Below are positions 8,075 to 15,683 of a DNA stretch of 53,297 bases, one piece after another (positions within the stretch are counted from its first letter, which is position 1; every line of letters begins with the position of its first letter). The stretch is from Candidatus Thalassarchaeaceae archaeon (GTDB lineage: Archaea > Thermoplasmatota > Poseidoniia > Poseidoniales > Thalassarchaeaceae), in the NCBI GenBank assembly GCA_030751995.1, contig JASMFB010000003.1, positions 1-53,297 on the forward strand, given 5' to 3'. The position numbers and the translations under genes are program-made. The notes beneath the pieces were generated by a model. That model had not been told where the DNA came from. It made no database searches and worked only from the letters and a program-made list of their open reading frames with translations.

Positions 8075-9630
8075 TTGAGGATGAATTGCTCTGACTCAGA
8101 CATCATGAGACTGAGCTTTCCAGCCAACCAAGCGGGAATATTTTCACCGGCATAGTTCAGCAATATTCCACCATCGCGTTCATTCTGAAAGACATCACCC
8201 AACGTCGAGCGTCCTGGTTCTTCCCCATCCAGCAGCCGTTTGAGTAACGTTTTGTCTATTTCGAATCGATGATGCTGTACGCGATTCGCTAGAACGTGGA
8301 GCCCAGTTGAGACCAATCGATTGTGCCCACCCCTCAACTTCCAGACCGGTTGACCTGCTTGCAAAACTCGCATCGGTTGCCAATGGCCACCGGGATAGAG
8401 GCGATTCTTAGCAGTCAACCGAGGTGCGGCCCACATCCAATCTCGAATTCCTTCCGTACTGATGTGTGCAAAGTGCCCTCTCCTCCACATTGCCAGTCCT
8501 TGTGATTCGATGCCCCATTCATCAAACAGCACCATATCTTCTTGCTCTGCAATTCGTAGGTCTTTCTGCCCGGGGGGTTTTGGTTCAATTGGTTTTGGTT
8601 CTCTTCCTTCATCTCGCGGGTGTGCGCGCGTGGCGCGAGCCGAATCATGTTCGATTTCTGTTTGAGTGAAGATAGCTATGAAGAAACCAGAACCGTCATT
8701 TTCATCATTCCATACCCGAATACACGATTTTGTCAATTCGGTCATTCCAGAACGCGTTTTGAGTCCCGGAAACATTTCCTCACGATTAACTTCAGATAGG
8801 GACAACCAAGGAAAGCGTTCGAGAACCATCTCGACGACTTGCTCATTTTCCTGGGGGTCGATGGAACAGGTCGAGTATACCATTCTCCCCCCGGGTCGAA
8901 GAAGAAGAGCACCTCTAGAGAGAATGCCCGCTTGAAGTCGCGACATTTGCATCCCATGCAGAGGTTTCCACTTCCTCCAGACATCGGTATTCTTCCGAGT
9001 CGTCCCACTTCCCGTGCAAGGTACATCAACCAATATCCGATCAAAGCCCGGCTCAGCTACACGTGGAAAGTGACGGCCATCTTCACGAACGACAACCATG
9101 TTCAGATGCCCTGAACGCTGAGTGTTCGAGACTAGATGATTGGCTCGTCCCGGATTGGGTTCATTTGCCACAACCAACCCTTGCCCGCAGAGCGATTCTG
9201 CGATTTGAGTGGCTTTTGATCCGGGGGCTGCACACAGGTCGAGAACCCGATGATTTGGTTGTACATCTAGAGCCTGAACAGGCATCATCGATGCCGCTTC
9301 TTGTTGGGTAATTCGTCCGGTTGCGTGTAGAGCTTGAATCTTTGAACGCAGTCCGGCATCTGGACACTTTGCCTTCTCCCAAGGAAGGGTGTATGCACCA
9401 CCCATTCCTGTGAACCATTCAATTGGCATTGCTCCCATCTGTAGCAATTCTGCACGTGTCCATTCCAAATCTGAACGACAGGGGTTCATTCGAACGGTTT
9501 CAGGAAGCCTCGGCGTTGCTGAATCAAGCCAAATGTCGAGTTCACCGGGTCGGAGTTGTTCCACCAGTTTGGCCAACTCACTAGCCGCAGCATGGGCGCG
9601 CCAATCCGAAACCATCTCGCCCATATCCAT
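8056..9630 (-). CDS. RNA (cytosine-5-)-methyltransferase, NOL1/NOP2/Sun family
   Basis: SAM-dependent m5C methyltransferase of tRNA or rRNA. The SAM-binding motif is VLDLCAAPGSKATQ, the substrate and catalytic Cys motifs are DVPCTGSGTTRKN and YSTCSIDPQENE, which resemble the archaeal/eukaryal Trm4-NSUN2 branch. After the catalytic core come about 200 residues that include an RGGHNRLVSTGLHVLANR segment, similar to the C-terminal RNA-binding region of NSUN-like enzymes. The frame is open from a TTG at 9672, but the first ATG is at 9628-9630 and is chosen here (525 residues); ATGs at 9624 and 9615 are also possible. It is divergent from the membrane protein at 9704. tRNA is a likely substrate by family. 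Confidence 0.88.
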   Translation of the reverse strand: MDMGEMVSDWRAHAAASELAKLVEQLRPGELDIWLDSATPRLPETVRMNPCRSDLEWTRAELLQMGAMPIEWFTGMGGAYTLPWEKAKCPDAGLRSKIQALHATGRITQQEAASMMPVQALDVQPNHRVLDLCAAPGSKATQIAESLCGQGLVVANEPNPGRANHLVSNTQRSGHLNMVVVREDGRHFPRVAEPGFDRILVDVPCTGSGTTRKNTDVWRKWKPLHGMQMSRLQAGILSRGALLLRPGGRMVYSTCSIDPQENEQVVEMVLERFPWLSLSEVNREEMFPGLKTRSGMTELTKSCIRVWNDENDGSGFFIAIFTQTEIEHDSARATRAHPRDEGREPKPIEPKPPGQKDLRIAEQEDMVLFDEWGIESQGLAMWRRGHFAHISTEGIRDWMWAAPRLTAKNRLYPGGHWQPMRVLQAGQPVWKLRGGHNRLVSTGLHVLANRVQHHRFEIDKTLLKRLLDGEEPGRSTLGDVFQNERDGGILLNYAGENIPAWLAGKLSLMMSESEQFILKWKLGL

Positions 9631-9703
9631 ATGCGAAGTGATGCCAAACTTCAGCGCATCGGCCACGCCCAACCTTCAACGGCCGTGAATGAAAGGACAC
9701 ACC

Positions 9704-10852
9704 ATGGCGAGTGCCACAACCCTGGTCCTGACGGTGGCCCTACTCCTCGTCCCAATCCTACTCCTAGTTAGAGATTGGATGCCGGCATGGTCACACAAGA
9801 TCCCCTTTGCAATCATATCATTGGCAATTCTATTGCGAATTCACGCATTCTGGACCATCAATCTGACCGATGCACAGGTGGTTGGGTATCTTCCGGAAGA
9901 TGTATCTGGATTGGCAACAATCTTGCATATCTTCGATGGTCCATCTGGCCTCATGCTCGGGTTGCTTCTCGGATTTTCCGCAGGTATCGCTTTGGCTGTA
10001 CCGAACCCGATTGAGCATCGTTGGGCGACCCTTTGTTGGATCTTGCTATTAGGGTGGGGCATGGATTCAGATGCATTTGCTACCATTGCTTCAACACCCC
10101 TGACCAATCATCCTTCGACATTGAATTGGTATAGTGCCATCTATCCGTTCCTAGGATTGGGATTATCTCTCCTTGTTATTCCCACTCTGGTTAACATAGA
10201 CACCGCTTCCACTCCGCGACTTGTCGCTGCAATTAGCATATGCATCATCTTCCTGGATATTTCATCCAGTCCCGTCGCATGGATGTTAATGGGCCTAATG
10301 GCACATCGACAGTCTTCTTTGAGAATACACACCAGTCGTGGCGCTGCATCACATCGTCGTTGGCTGGGTCTCATGACGACATTTTTCCTTTCGGCAGTGT
10401 TGCTCATCATCGGTTTGTCGTGGTCTTCGATATTCGATGGAATCTGGATTTCAATTTGGCCTTCACGTTGGGCCATCGGTTGGATACTATTGTGTGGGAT
10501 TGGTGGTGCCATGACGCCGACCATGGGTTTTGATGCAAACCCCCGTCCAGAGGCTTGGGGGTTCCATACGGGAATCATACTAGCACCGGCACTCATGCCT
10601 GGAATCGCATTGATTCAACATGCACAACTGCCAATTTTCGTCATCGCAATCGTGATGCCCATTATCGCAACACTTCCCGAATACAGACCTTCAATCGATT
10701 GGAAGCGACGTGGTTTGGAAGCCATTCTTCTCATCTCAATTCTACCATTCGCACTCTTCCTAACGGACACCGTTCCTGTTTCATTGGTCGTTGTAATCGC
10801 ACTTCTTCCTCTGCTCATTAAATTCAAGCATTCGGTGGGTGAAGAGGAGTGA
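9704..10852 (+). CDS. Multi-pass membrane protein, unknown function
   Basis: 382 residues from the ATG at 9704 (an ATG at 9689 is also in frame). About ten hydrophobic segments run the whole length, beginning with TTLVLTVALLLVPILLLV and ending with SLVVVIALLPLLIKF and a short acidic tail. No transporter or enzyme signature is evident. Charged residues are few, and the loops are short except for one with HTSRGAASHRRW near the middle. It stands alone on the plus strand, divergent from the methyltransferase gene and about 100 bases before a small unknown gene. Confidence 0.75.
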   Translation: MASATTLVLTVALLLVPILLLVRDWMPAWSHKIPFAIISLAILLRIHAFWTINLTDAQVVGYLPEDVSGLATILHIFDGPSGLMLGLLLGFSAGIALAVPNPIEHRWATLCWILLLGWGMDSDAFATIASTPLTNHPSTLNWYSAIYPFLGLGLSLLVIPTLVNIDTASTPRLVAAISICIIFLDISSSPVAWMLMGLMAHRQSSLRIHTSRGAASHRRWLGLMTTFFLSAVLLIIGLSWSSIFDGIWISIWPSRWAIGWILLCGIGGAMTPTMGFDANPRPEAWGFHTGIILAPALMPGIALIQHAQLPIFVIAIVMPIIATLPEYRPSIDWKRRGLEAILLISILPFALFLTDTVPVSLVVVIALLPLLIKFKHSVGEEE

Positions 10853-10950
10853 AGAAACATACATTTCACACATTGGTTCATCCCGAACGGTTATACCTGT
10901 ATCGTCTCCGATGATGGCTCTGTAACCATAGGTTGCAGGATGGGATCCAA

Positions 10951-11313
10951 ATGACAACACAGCGAAAGCCGGCTCGCAGGTATGCATCTGAGAGCGAGGT
11001 AAAGAGAACGAACGCAGTAGAGACTGCAGTGAAACTGACACAATTGACCGACCGTGCTCGTCGTACAGGTGCTGCACAAGGACCACTGGTCCCAGTAGAA
11101 GCTCTCATGACCATTGAGTCCGATGCTTGGGTTTGGCAGACTGTGGATCGCAAAGTCCTCGAAAAACTCAGCCACCGTCTGGTGCTACAGACCGAGGATG
11201 GACGCCGTCGCGAACTCTTCATGACCAACGGAATTGATTCAGCAATGGATGCCGCAAGTCGGATTGTTGAATTCAATAATGGCGTGGTCCTAATCGAGAC
11301 TCTCGACCCCTGA
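10951..11313 (+). CDS. Small conserved-looking protein of unknown function
   Basis: 120 residues from the ATG at 10951; an in-frame TTG at 10933 would add six. The first 40 residues are basic (KPARRYASESEVKRT), followed by a mixed alpha/beta-looking domain with ESDAWVWQTVDRKVLEKLSHRLV and a beta-rich end. There is no membrane segment and no motif I recognise. It precedes secG. Its stop codon is part of a strong hairpin (11305-11321), so transcription may end there. Confidence 0.65.
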   Translation: MTTQRKPARRYASESEVKRTNAVETAVKLTQLTDRARRTGAAQGPLVPVEALMTIESDAWVWQTVDRKVLEKLSHRLVLQTEDGRRRELFMTNGIDSAMDAASRIVEFNNGVVLIETLDP

Positions 11314-11321
11314 AAGGGGTC
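11305..11321 (+). terminator. Hairpin overlapping stop codon (possible terminator)
   Basis: A perfect 7-bp inverted repeat, GACCCCT/AGGGGTC with loop GAA, includes the TGA stop at 11311-11313. There is no T-run after it, so terminator function is only inferred from its place at the gene end. Confidence 0.45.
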
Positions 11322-11348
11322 ATTTCCCAATATTATTGGATTCGGCGT

Positions 11349-11357
11349 CTTGAAATA
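11349..11357 (+). promoter_or_regulatory. CTTGAAATA promoter-like box before secG
   Basis: The 9-mer CTTGAAATA occurs 23 bases before the secG ATG. The same 9-mer precedes rps8e and EF-1alpha, and near-identical forms precede the ArsR-like and second parA genes. Position fits an archaeal TATA-type element with a short leader. Confidence 0.5.
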
Positions 11358-11380
11358 CGAAAGGTGGGTCGGCGAACCGC

Positions 11381-11587
11381 ATGGCTGTAAAGAAGTCGAA
11401 GAAGAAGGGCGGCCCCAACATCCAGCAGGCCGCTGGTCTCATTCGCTATTTCGATGAAGAGAGCGAAGATGCTATTCAGATTTCCAAGGGCGCACTCTAT
11501 TTCGCTTGTATCTCGGTGAGTATCGTCATCTACCTGCTCAACCATGGTGTCCTACAGTGGGCATGGACACAATTGACTGGATTTTGA
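11381..11587 (+). CDS. secG: Preprotein translocase subunit SecG (Sec61-beta)
   Basis: 68 residues with the archaeal Sec61-beta layout. A basic N-terminus (MAVKKSKKKGG) leads to the conserved AGLIRYFDEES box, and then one membrane segment (about 41-61, LYFACISVSIVIYLLNH). It is the small subunit of the SecYEG protein-export channel, tail-anchored with its N-terminus in the cytoplasm. Length and motif order match the family closely. It is preceded by a CTTGAAATA box and ends directly against the oppositely oriented gene at 11588. Confidence 0.9.
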   Translation: MAVKKSKKKGGPNIQQAAGLIRYFDEESEDAIQISKGALYFACISVSIVIYLLNHGVLQWAWTQLTGF

Positions 11588-12562
11588 TTACTCCTCTTCG
11601 GAGAGATCGACAAACGGAATCTCATCCATTTCGATTGCCCCATGGGTTCGTACAGATTCATCGGGCAACTCTTCTAGTTCCAGTACGGTATCTGAAAGGT
11701 CGATATCGTCGGCTTCGATTGCAGCCATCTCCTCTAATACATCCCCTCCCTCGTGTTGAGCAGAAACTTCGGTTCTCGGATCTGCTTCGATGATGTGCGC
11801 TTCTGCACGTGATAATGCACGTTCAACTCCAGTTGCAGAACGATCATGCAGAGCATCGCTCGCGATATCACACTCCGCAAAGGCAGCGATGATTTCTTCG
11901 CCAGCAAGATCACCACTCCAACCATCTGGAGCCTCTTCGGCAAGCGTTGGCATTTCTTTCTCAAGTGTTTGAGCCTTTGAGCGGATTGCATCGATTGAAT
12001 CAACCAAATCTGAATGTCCTCGTTCGATGAGTGCATCCCATGCATTTTTTTCATCACTGGCTGAGACGCCTGTCGCTTTGGCAAATCGACCCATCCACTT
12101 TGCCTCCCATGGATTACGCCCAACTGCCGCGCACAAATCGAAAGCAAGTCTTGCGCGACGATTGAGTGGACCCGTCATATGAATCGAATTCAGAAAACAA
12201 GAGGAGAAGAGCCCAAATCCCCAATAAGAACGACTCTCAATGGTCACGCTCATCTCAAAATCAGAGACGACGATTTTCCATCGTTGTTGATCAAATCCAG
12301 GTATTTCGATGACCCGCGGAGGTTCGTGGGCTCCAAAACAGCGAAGCAGAGAATCCCCGACATCACCCAGAAACAGACTTCCTTCGGCCCCCGGATAATT
12401 TGCGTGACGAAGTCGACCTTCATCATCGATTTTCATCTCAGGGTCACCGGAACGAACCTGTGCAAACAGTTGACTCTCTAGAGTATCAAGTTCGACTTCG
12501 CTGATGATATCCTCTCCTCTATTGGCCCACTCTTGACCTTGCGAGAAGAAGAACAACTTCAA
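11588..12562 (-). CDS. Acidic protein of unknown function
   Basis: 324 residues starting at a TTG; no ATG or GTG is found upstream in frame before the divergent gene. Upstream codons still look coding (KQWDV before the TTG), so the true start is uncertain. The N-terminal 200 residues look globular, with many aromatic residues (FFFSQGQEW, SYWGFGLFSSCF). A helical, Ala/Glu-rich middle and a very acidic tail ending FVDLSEEE follow. No signal peptide or membrane segment. It lies between secG and the HhH/H1-like gene with an opposite orientation to both. Function unknown. Confidence 0.6.
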   Translation of the reverse strand: MKLFFFSQGQEWANRGEDIISEVELDTLESQLFAQVRSGDPEMKIDDEGRLRHANYPGAEGSLFLGDVGDSLLRCFGAHEPPRVIEIPGFDQQRWKIVVSDFEMSVTIESRSYWGFGLFSSCFLNSIHMTGPLNRRARLAFDLCAAVGRNPWEAKWMGRFAKATGVSASDEKNAWDALIERGHSDLVDSIDAIRSKAQTLEKEMPTLAEEAPDGWSGDLAGEEIIAAFAECDIASDALHDRSATGVERALSRAEAHIIEADPRTEVSAQHEGGDVLEEMAAIEADDIDLSDTVLELEELPDESVRTHGAIEMDEIPFVDLSEEE

Positions 12563-12598
12563 TACGTCCCACTGTTTGTACGGTTCGGAGCGGGAATC

Positions 12599-13072
12599 AT
12601 GGCGAAGAAGAAGTCCTCGGGCGATGAGAAAGCAATAGAGAATCTACAAGCGGTACCAGGTGTCGGAAAATCAACAGCACAGAAGTTGGTCAATTCGGGC
12701 ATCCGAACGTCCAATCAATTGGCCAAAGCGAGCATGAAGAAACTTCTTGCTGCAGGTCTCTCATCTGGAATGGCTACGAAATTAGCCGCCGCTGCAGTCA
12801 AAAGTGCGGGCAAAAAAGCGGTCTCGAAAGCGAAGGCGGCTCCGAAGAAGGCCGCAACCAAAGCGAAGACGATTGCCATGTCTGCCAAGACTGCTGCTGC
12901 CAAGGGTAAGGCCAAAGCAAAGAAGGCCCTTCCTGCCAAGAAGAAGGCCCCAGCCAAGAAAAAGGCAGCCGTCAAAAAGAAGGATGCCAAGACAGTGGAA
13001 GTTCGAAGCAAGACCATCCCAACTCCGGATTGGAGAGCCCTAACAAAAAAGTGGAAGAAGAGCGATAATTAA
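12599..13072 (+). CDS. Helix-hairpin-helix protein with lysine/alanine-rich histone H1-like tail
   Basis: 157 residues from the ATG at 12599. Residues about 10-60 form a helix-hairpin-helix fold of the Rad51/RPA-alpha type (LQAVPGVGKSTAQKLVNSGI, then SNQLAKASMKKLLAAGLS). From about 65 to 135 the chain is almost only Lys and Ala with some Pro (AKKALPAKKKAPAKKKAAVK), resembling histone H1 tails and bacterial AlgP/HctB. A short C-terminal segment, PTPDWRALTKKWKK, is more ordinary. It is predicted to bind DNA without sequence preference and pack the nucleoid. It ends overlapping the convergent recombinase gene by 4 bases. Confidence 0.8.
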   Translation: MAKKKSSGDEKAIENLQAVPGVGKSTAQKLVNSGIRTSNQLAKASMKKLLAAGLSSGMATKLAAAAVKSAGKKAVSKAKAAPKKAATKAKTIAMSAKTAAAKGKAKAKKALPAKKKAPAKKKAAVKKKDAKTVEVRSKTIPTPDWRALTKKWKKSDN

Positions 13073-14157
13073 TCTTCAGATTCTTCGTCATTATCTTGAG
13101 CTCGACTTGCTGCTTGTGCACGATGGTAAATCTCTCGTAGGCTCTGGTCACTGATTTCAAGATAGACTCGAGTTGTTGAGATATTGGCGTGTCCGAGAAG
13201 CCGCTGAATACTGACAAGATCCATTCCTCGTTCTAGGAGTCCCGTAGCGAAATTGTGTCGCAGTGTATGGGGGCTCAATTTGGAACGTGGAATATCGGCC
13301 GCATCGGCCAATGAATCCATCAACTTCTGTACAGCCCGTGGAGTTAATCGTCTACCTCGTCGGTTCAGAATGAGTGCATCCCGATGTTCGTCTGAAGGCA
13401 CATGTCGGGAGACAATAATCTCTCGAATTTGCCCATAGGCTTCAATCGCAGCCACTGTTGCCTCAGTGAACAACACCAAACGATCCTTGTTTCCTTTGCC
13501 TTCACGTACCGTTGCAGAAAGATCTTCAAAATCCATTGAAGAACGATTGAGTGCACAAAGTTCGGAAACGCGAATTCCGGTATCAAGGAAGAGAGTGATG
13601 ACCACATTGGCAAATGGATTCTCGCTCGTAGCCGCTGCTTCCTTCAACCGTTCAATCTCTCGATGTGTCAGAGTTTTGGGCAAACTTCGCCCCTTTTGTG
13701 GACGGGTAACCCATTCAGGAATTCTATGTCCTACCCAATTCAACAGATGACTAACCGAAGCCAGTCTTGCATTGATTGTTGATGCCGCCAAATGAGAGAT
13801 CGATTGAACCCAAATGTCGAGGCGCCCATTGTTTGGGTCTACCCAACGTGCGAGTTCTTTGATTGGAATTCCCTGCAAAGCATCCCATGAAGGGGGCAAT
13901 TCACCAGGCAACACCGTCAACAGGAATTGTTTGGTTGCTGTTCGATAGGAACGAAGAGTGTGTGGACTTTTCTTTTCACTAATCATTTGCATTTCATAAC
14001 AGCCGTGCCAAGGCATTTCAGCCAACCTTACGAGTCTACTTGGGAGACTATAGGGCACGCCTAACGCTTCTTCTGAAAAAGGAGTCGCGAATTGACCATT
14101 TCTTGCTGGATCTGACCAGCCATTTTCTGTTGTTTCTCGTTGATTTTCATCCTGCAT
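13069..14157 (-). CDS. xerA: Tyrosine recombinase, XerA/XerC-D family
   Basis: 362 residues. An N-terminal SAM-like core-binding domain (about 60-150, KKSPHTLRSYRTATKQFLL) is followed by the catalytic domain. All active-site residues are visible: R196 in TGIRVSEL, K224 in GKGNKDR, H297 and R300 in HTLRH, H323 in LGHANIS, and Y332 in RVYLEI. The family resolves chromosome dimers at dif sites; some members move mobile elements. No attachment repeats, integrase neighbours or unusual base composition were seen here, so a housekeeping role is more likely. The first 55 residues are longer than in most XerA proteins, and an internal ATG could be the real start. Confidence 0.88.
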   Translation of the reverse strand: MQDENQRETTENGWSDPARNGQFATPFSEEALGVPYSLPSRLVRLAEMPWHGCYEMQMISEKKSPHTLRSYRTATKQFLLTVLPGELPPSWDALQGIPIKELARWVDPNNGRLDIWVQSISHLAASTINARLASVSHLLNWVGHRIPEWVTRPQKGRSLPKTLTHREIERLKEAAATSENPFANVVITLFLDTGIRVSELCALNRSSMDFEDLSATVREGKGNKDRLVLFTEATVAAIEAYGQIREIIVSRHVPSDEHRDALILNRRGRRLTPRAVQKLMDSLADAADIPRSKLSPHTLRHNFATGLLERGMDLVSIQRLLGHANISTTRVYLEISDQSLREIYHRAQAASRAQDNDEESED

Positions 14158-14172
14158 GCTTCTACCGTCCTA

Positions 14173-14186
14173 GGGCCGAACGGCCC
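14173..14186. other. Hairpin GGGCCG-AA-CGGCCC upstream of the recombinase gene
   Basis: A perfect 6-bp inverted repeat with a 2-base loop sits 16 bases upstream of the recombinase start. It lies in the 143-base gap between the RimK-like gene and the recombinase. No gene is seen in the gap. A second small repeat, ATCCC..GGGAT, lies at about 14198-14211. Confidence 0.45.
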
Positions 14187-14300
14187 CTGCAATCCCATCC
14201 CCGAAGGGATTCGGCAGTCAGGGGGTGAGGGTATCAATGCTACGCAGACCCATTCGGATTATCCGCCCTTATGGCGCGTGATTCAATCTTGCCGAGCACT

Positions 14301-15575
14301 TCAGCGGCGTCGATATCGCCAATGGAATTCCGGTGTCTGGGCTGCCCAAGCAGCTTCATTCTCAGCGAAATCTTCGATTTCCCATGGCTGTTGTTTCTCG
14401 GGTGCAGTGAATCGAGCGTCAATCGTTTGCTGAATCAGTGGACGAATTCGCTGGTACAAGGTTTCAATCTCTCCGTAGAAAATGAGTTCATCCGCTTCAC
14501 GTAGTACAAGATCTTCAGAAGGATTCCAGATGTGGGCTCCAGCTCTTCCAATCGCAGCTATGGTCCCATCATCATCAAATGTCATCAAATCACCTAATCG
14601 ACGTCCCACAAGTTCAGGATAGCGTCTAACTTTCAGCGATAGTGTACCATGCCCCTCTTTGTTTGAAAGCAATTGGTTCAGATCGACGGGCGTAAAGGCG
14701 TGTGCTTCGGCTACGTGAGCCATAATGTGGCCTGCGACATTTATGCCACTCGCTTTCTCGATTCCCTCCAAACCCGGGCTTGAGTTCACTTCGAGAAGCA
14801 ATGGCCCCCGGGCGGATTCCAGCAGATCTACACCGGCGATATCCAATCCGAGAAGACGGGCTGCCTTGCATGCGATACGTGCGTAATCATCGGGCAAGTC
14901 AATACTCTCAACACTGCCACCTAGGTGGAAATTAGAACGGAATTCACGACCATGTGCACGCCGACGCATGGCCGCAACGACCTTTCCGCCGACCACTAGA
15001 ACTCTAACGTCACGACCATGGCTTTCTCGAATGTATTCCTGCACCAGAACACCTTCTGGGTTATCTGCCAATACTTTCCAAGCGATTTCACTTGCTTCAC
15101 GCTCTGTGTGGGCCAGGTATACACCACCGCCTTGCGTACCCTCAAGTTGTTTGATGATACAGGGAACCCCTCCAACTTGACGAATAGCTCGATCTACATC
15201 CCGCCAGTCACGAACGAGTACTGCAGTTGGAACTGGAATGTGATTTGAGGAGAGAATTTGGGCAGCGTGCAACTTATCACGACTGTTCTTAATTCCATCA
15301 CTGGTGTTCGCGACATATGTTCCCATGAGTTCAAATTGGCGAACAATCGCTACACCGTGATCGGTAATTGAATATCCGATTCTTGGAATGACTGCATCTA
15401 CTTCGACATTCCAACCCTCATGCAGAATGCGTCGCCCGTCATTTCCAACAGAGACAGATAACTTGGTTGGGTCCAATACATCGACAGAGCAGCCGAGGGC
15501 ATTTGCTTCCTCTACAAGACGTCGTGTAGAGTACAGCCGGGGGCCGCGAGACAGGATGGCAACGCGCAGTGTCAT
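14301..15575 (-). CDS. RimK-type ATP-grasp ligase with C-terminal RCK-C-like domain
   Basis: 424 residues. Residues 1-90 form the pre-ATP-grasp fold (LRVAILSRGPRLYSTRRLVEEA). About 95-300 is the ATP-grasp domain: SRDKLHAAQILSSNHIPVP, PCIIKQLEGTQGGGVYL, DVRVLVVGGKVVAAMRR, and the Mg-binding DLLESARGPLLLEVNSSPG. RimK-family enzymes add amino acids such as Glu to a protein or small-molecule carboxyl end. Unlike ordinary RimK (about 300 residues), there is a C-terminal domain at about 310-380 (YPELVGRRLGDL ... READELIFYG) that resembles the TrkA/RCK C-terminal ligand-binding fold. An acidic, Trp-containing tail ends in WRYRRR. The added domain may sense a ligand. The substrate is unknown. Confidence 0.85.
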   Translation of the reverse strand: MTLRVAILSRGPRLYSTRRLVEEANALGCSVDVLDPTKLSVSVGNDGRRILHEGWNVEVDAVIPRIGYSITDHGVAIVRQFELMGTYVANTSDGIKNSRDKLHAAQILSSNHIPVPTAVLVRDWRDVDRAIRQVGGVPCIIKQLEGTQGGGVYLAHTEREASEIAWKVLADNPEGVLVQEYIRESHGRDVRVLVVGGKVVAAMRRRAHGREFRSNFHLGGSVESIDLPDDYARIACKAARLLGLDIAGVDLLESARGPLLLEVNSSPGLEGIEKASGINVAGHIMAHVAEAHAFTPVDLNQLLSNKEGHGTLSLKVRRYPELVGRRLGDLMTFDDDGTIAAIGRAGAHIWNPSEDLVLREADELIFYGEIETLYQRIRPLIQQTIDARFTAPEKQQPWEIEDFAENEAAWAAQTPEFHWRYRRR

Positions 15576-15683
15576 CGGACCCCGGCGGAACGGCTTCCGT
15601 TTTGAGTCCTACGTAAGAAAACCGCGTGACCGCGCGCCCGCTCGCATGCCCGCTCGCGCGCGTGTGAGAAGCGAGGCTTTGAA

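Noticed and set aside
12715-13017. Ala/Phe-rich 100-codon frame that looks like a membrane protein
   Set aside because: Antisense of the Lys/Ala tail; Lys codons read backwards give Phe and Leu.
13069-14157. Tyrosine recombinase as a sign of an integrated element
   Set aside because: No flanking attachment repeats, tRNA target, phage or plasmid genes, or composition change; a housekeeping XerA fits better.
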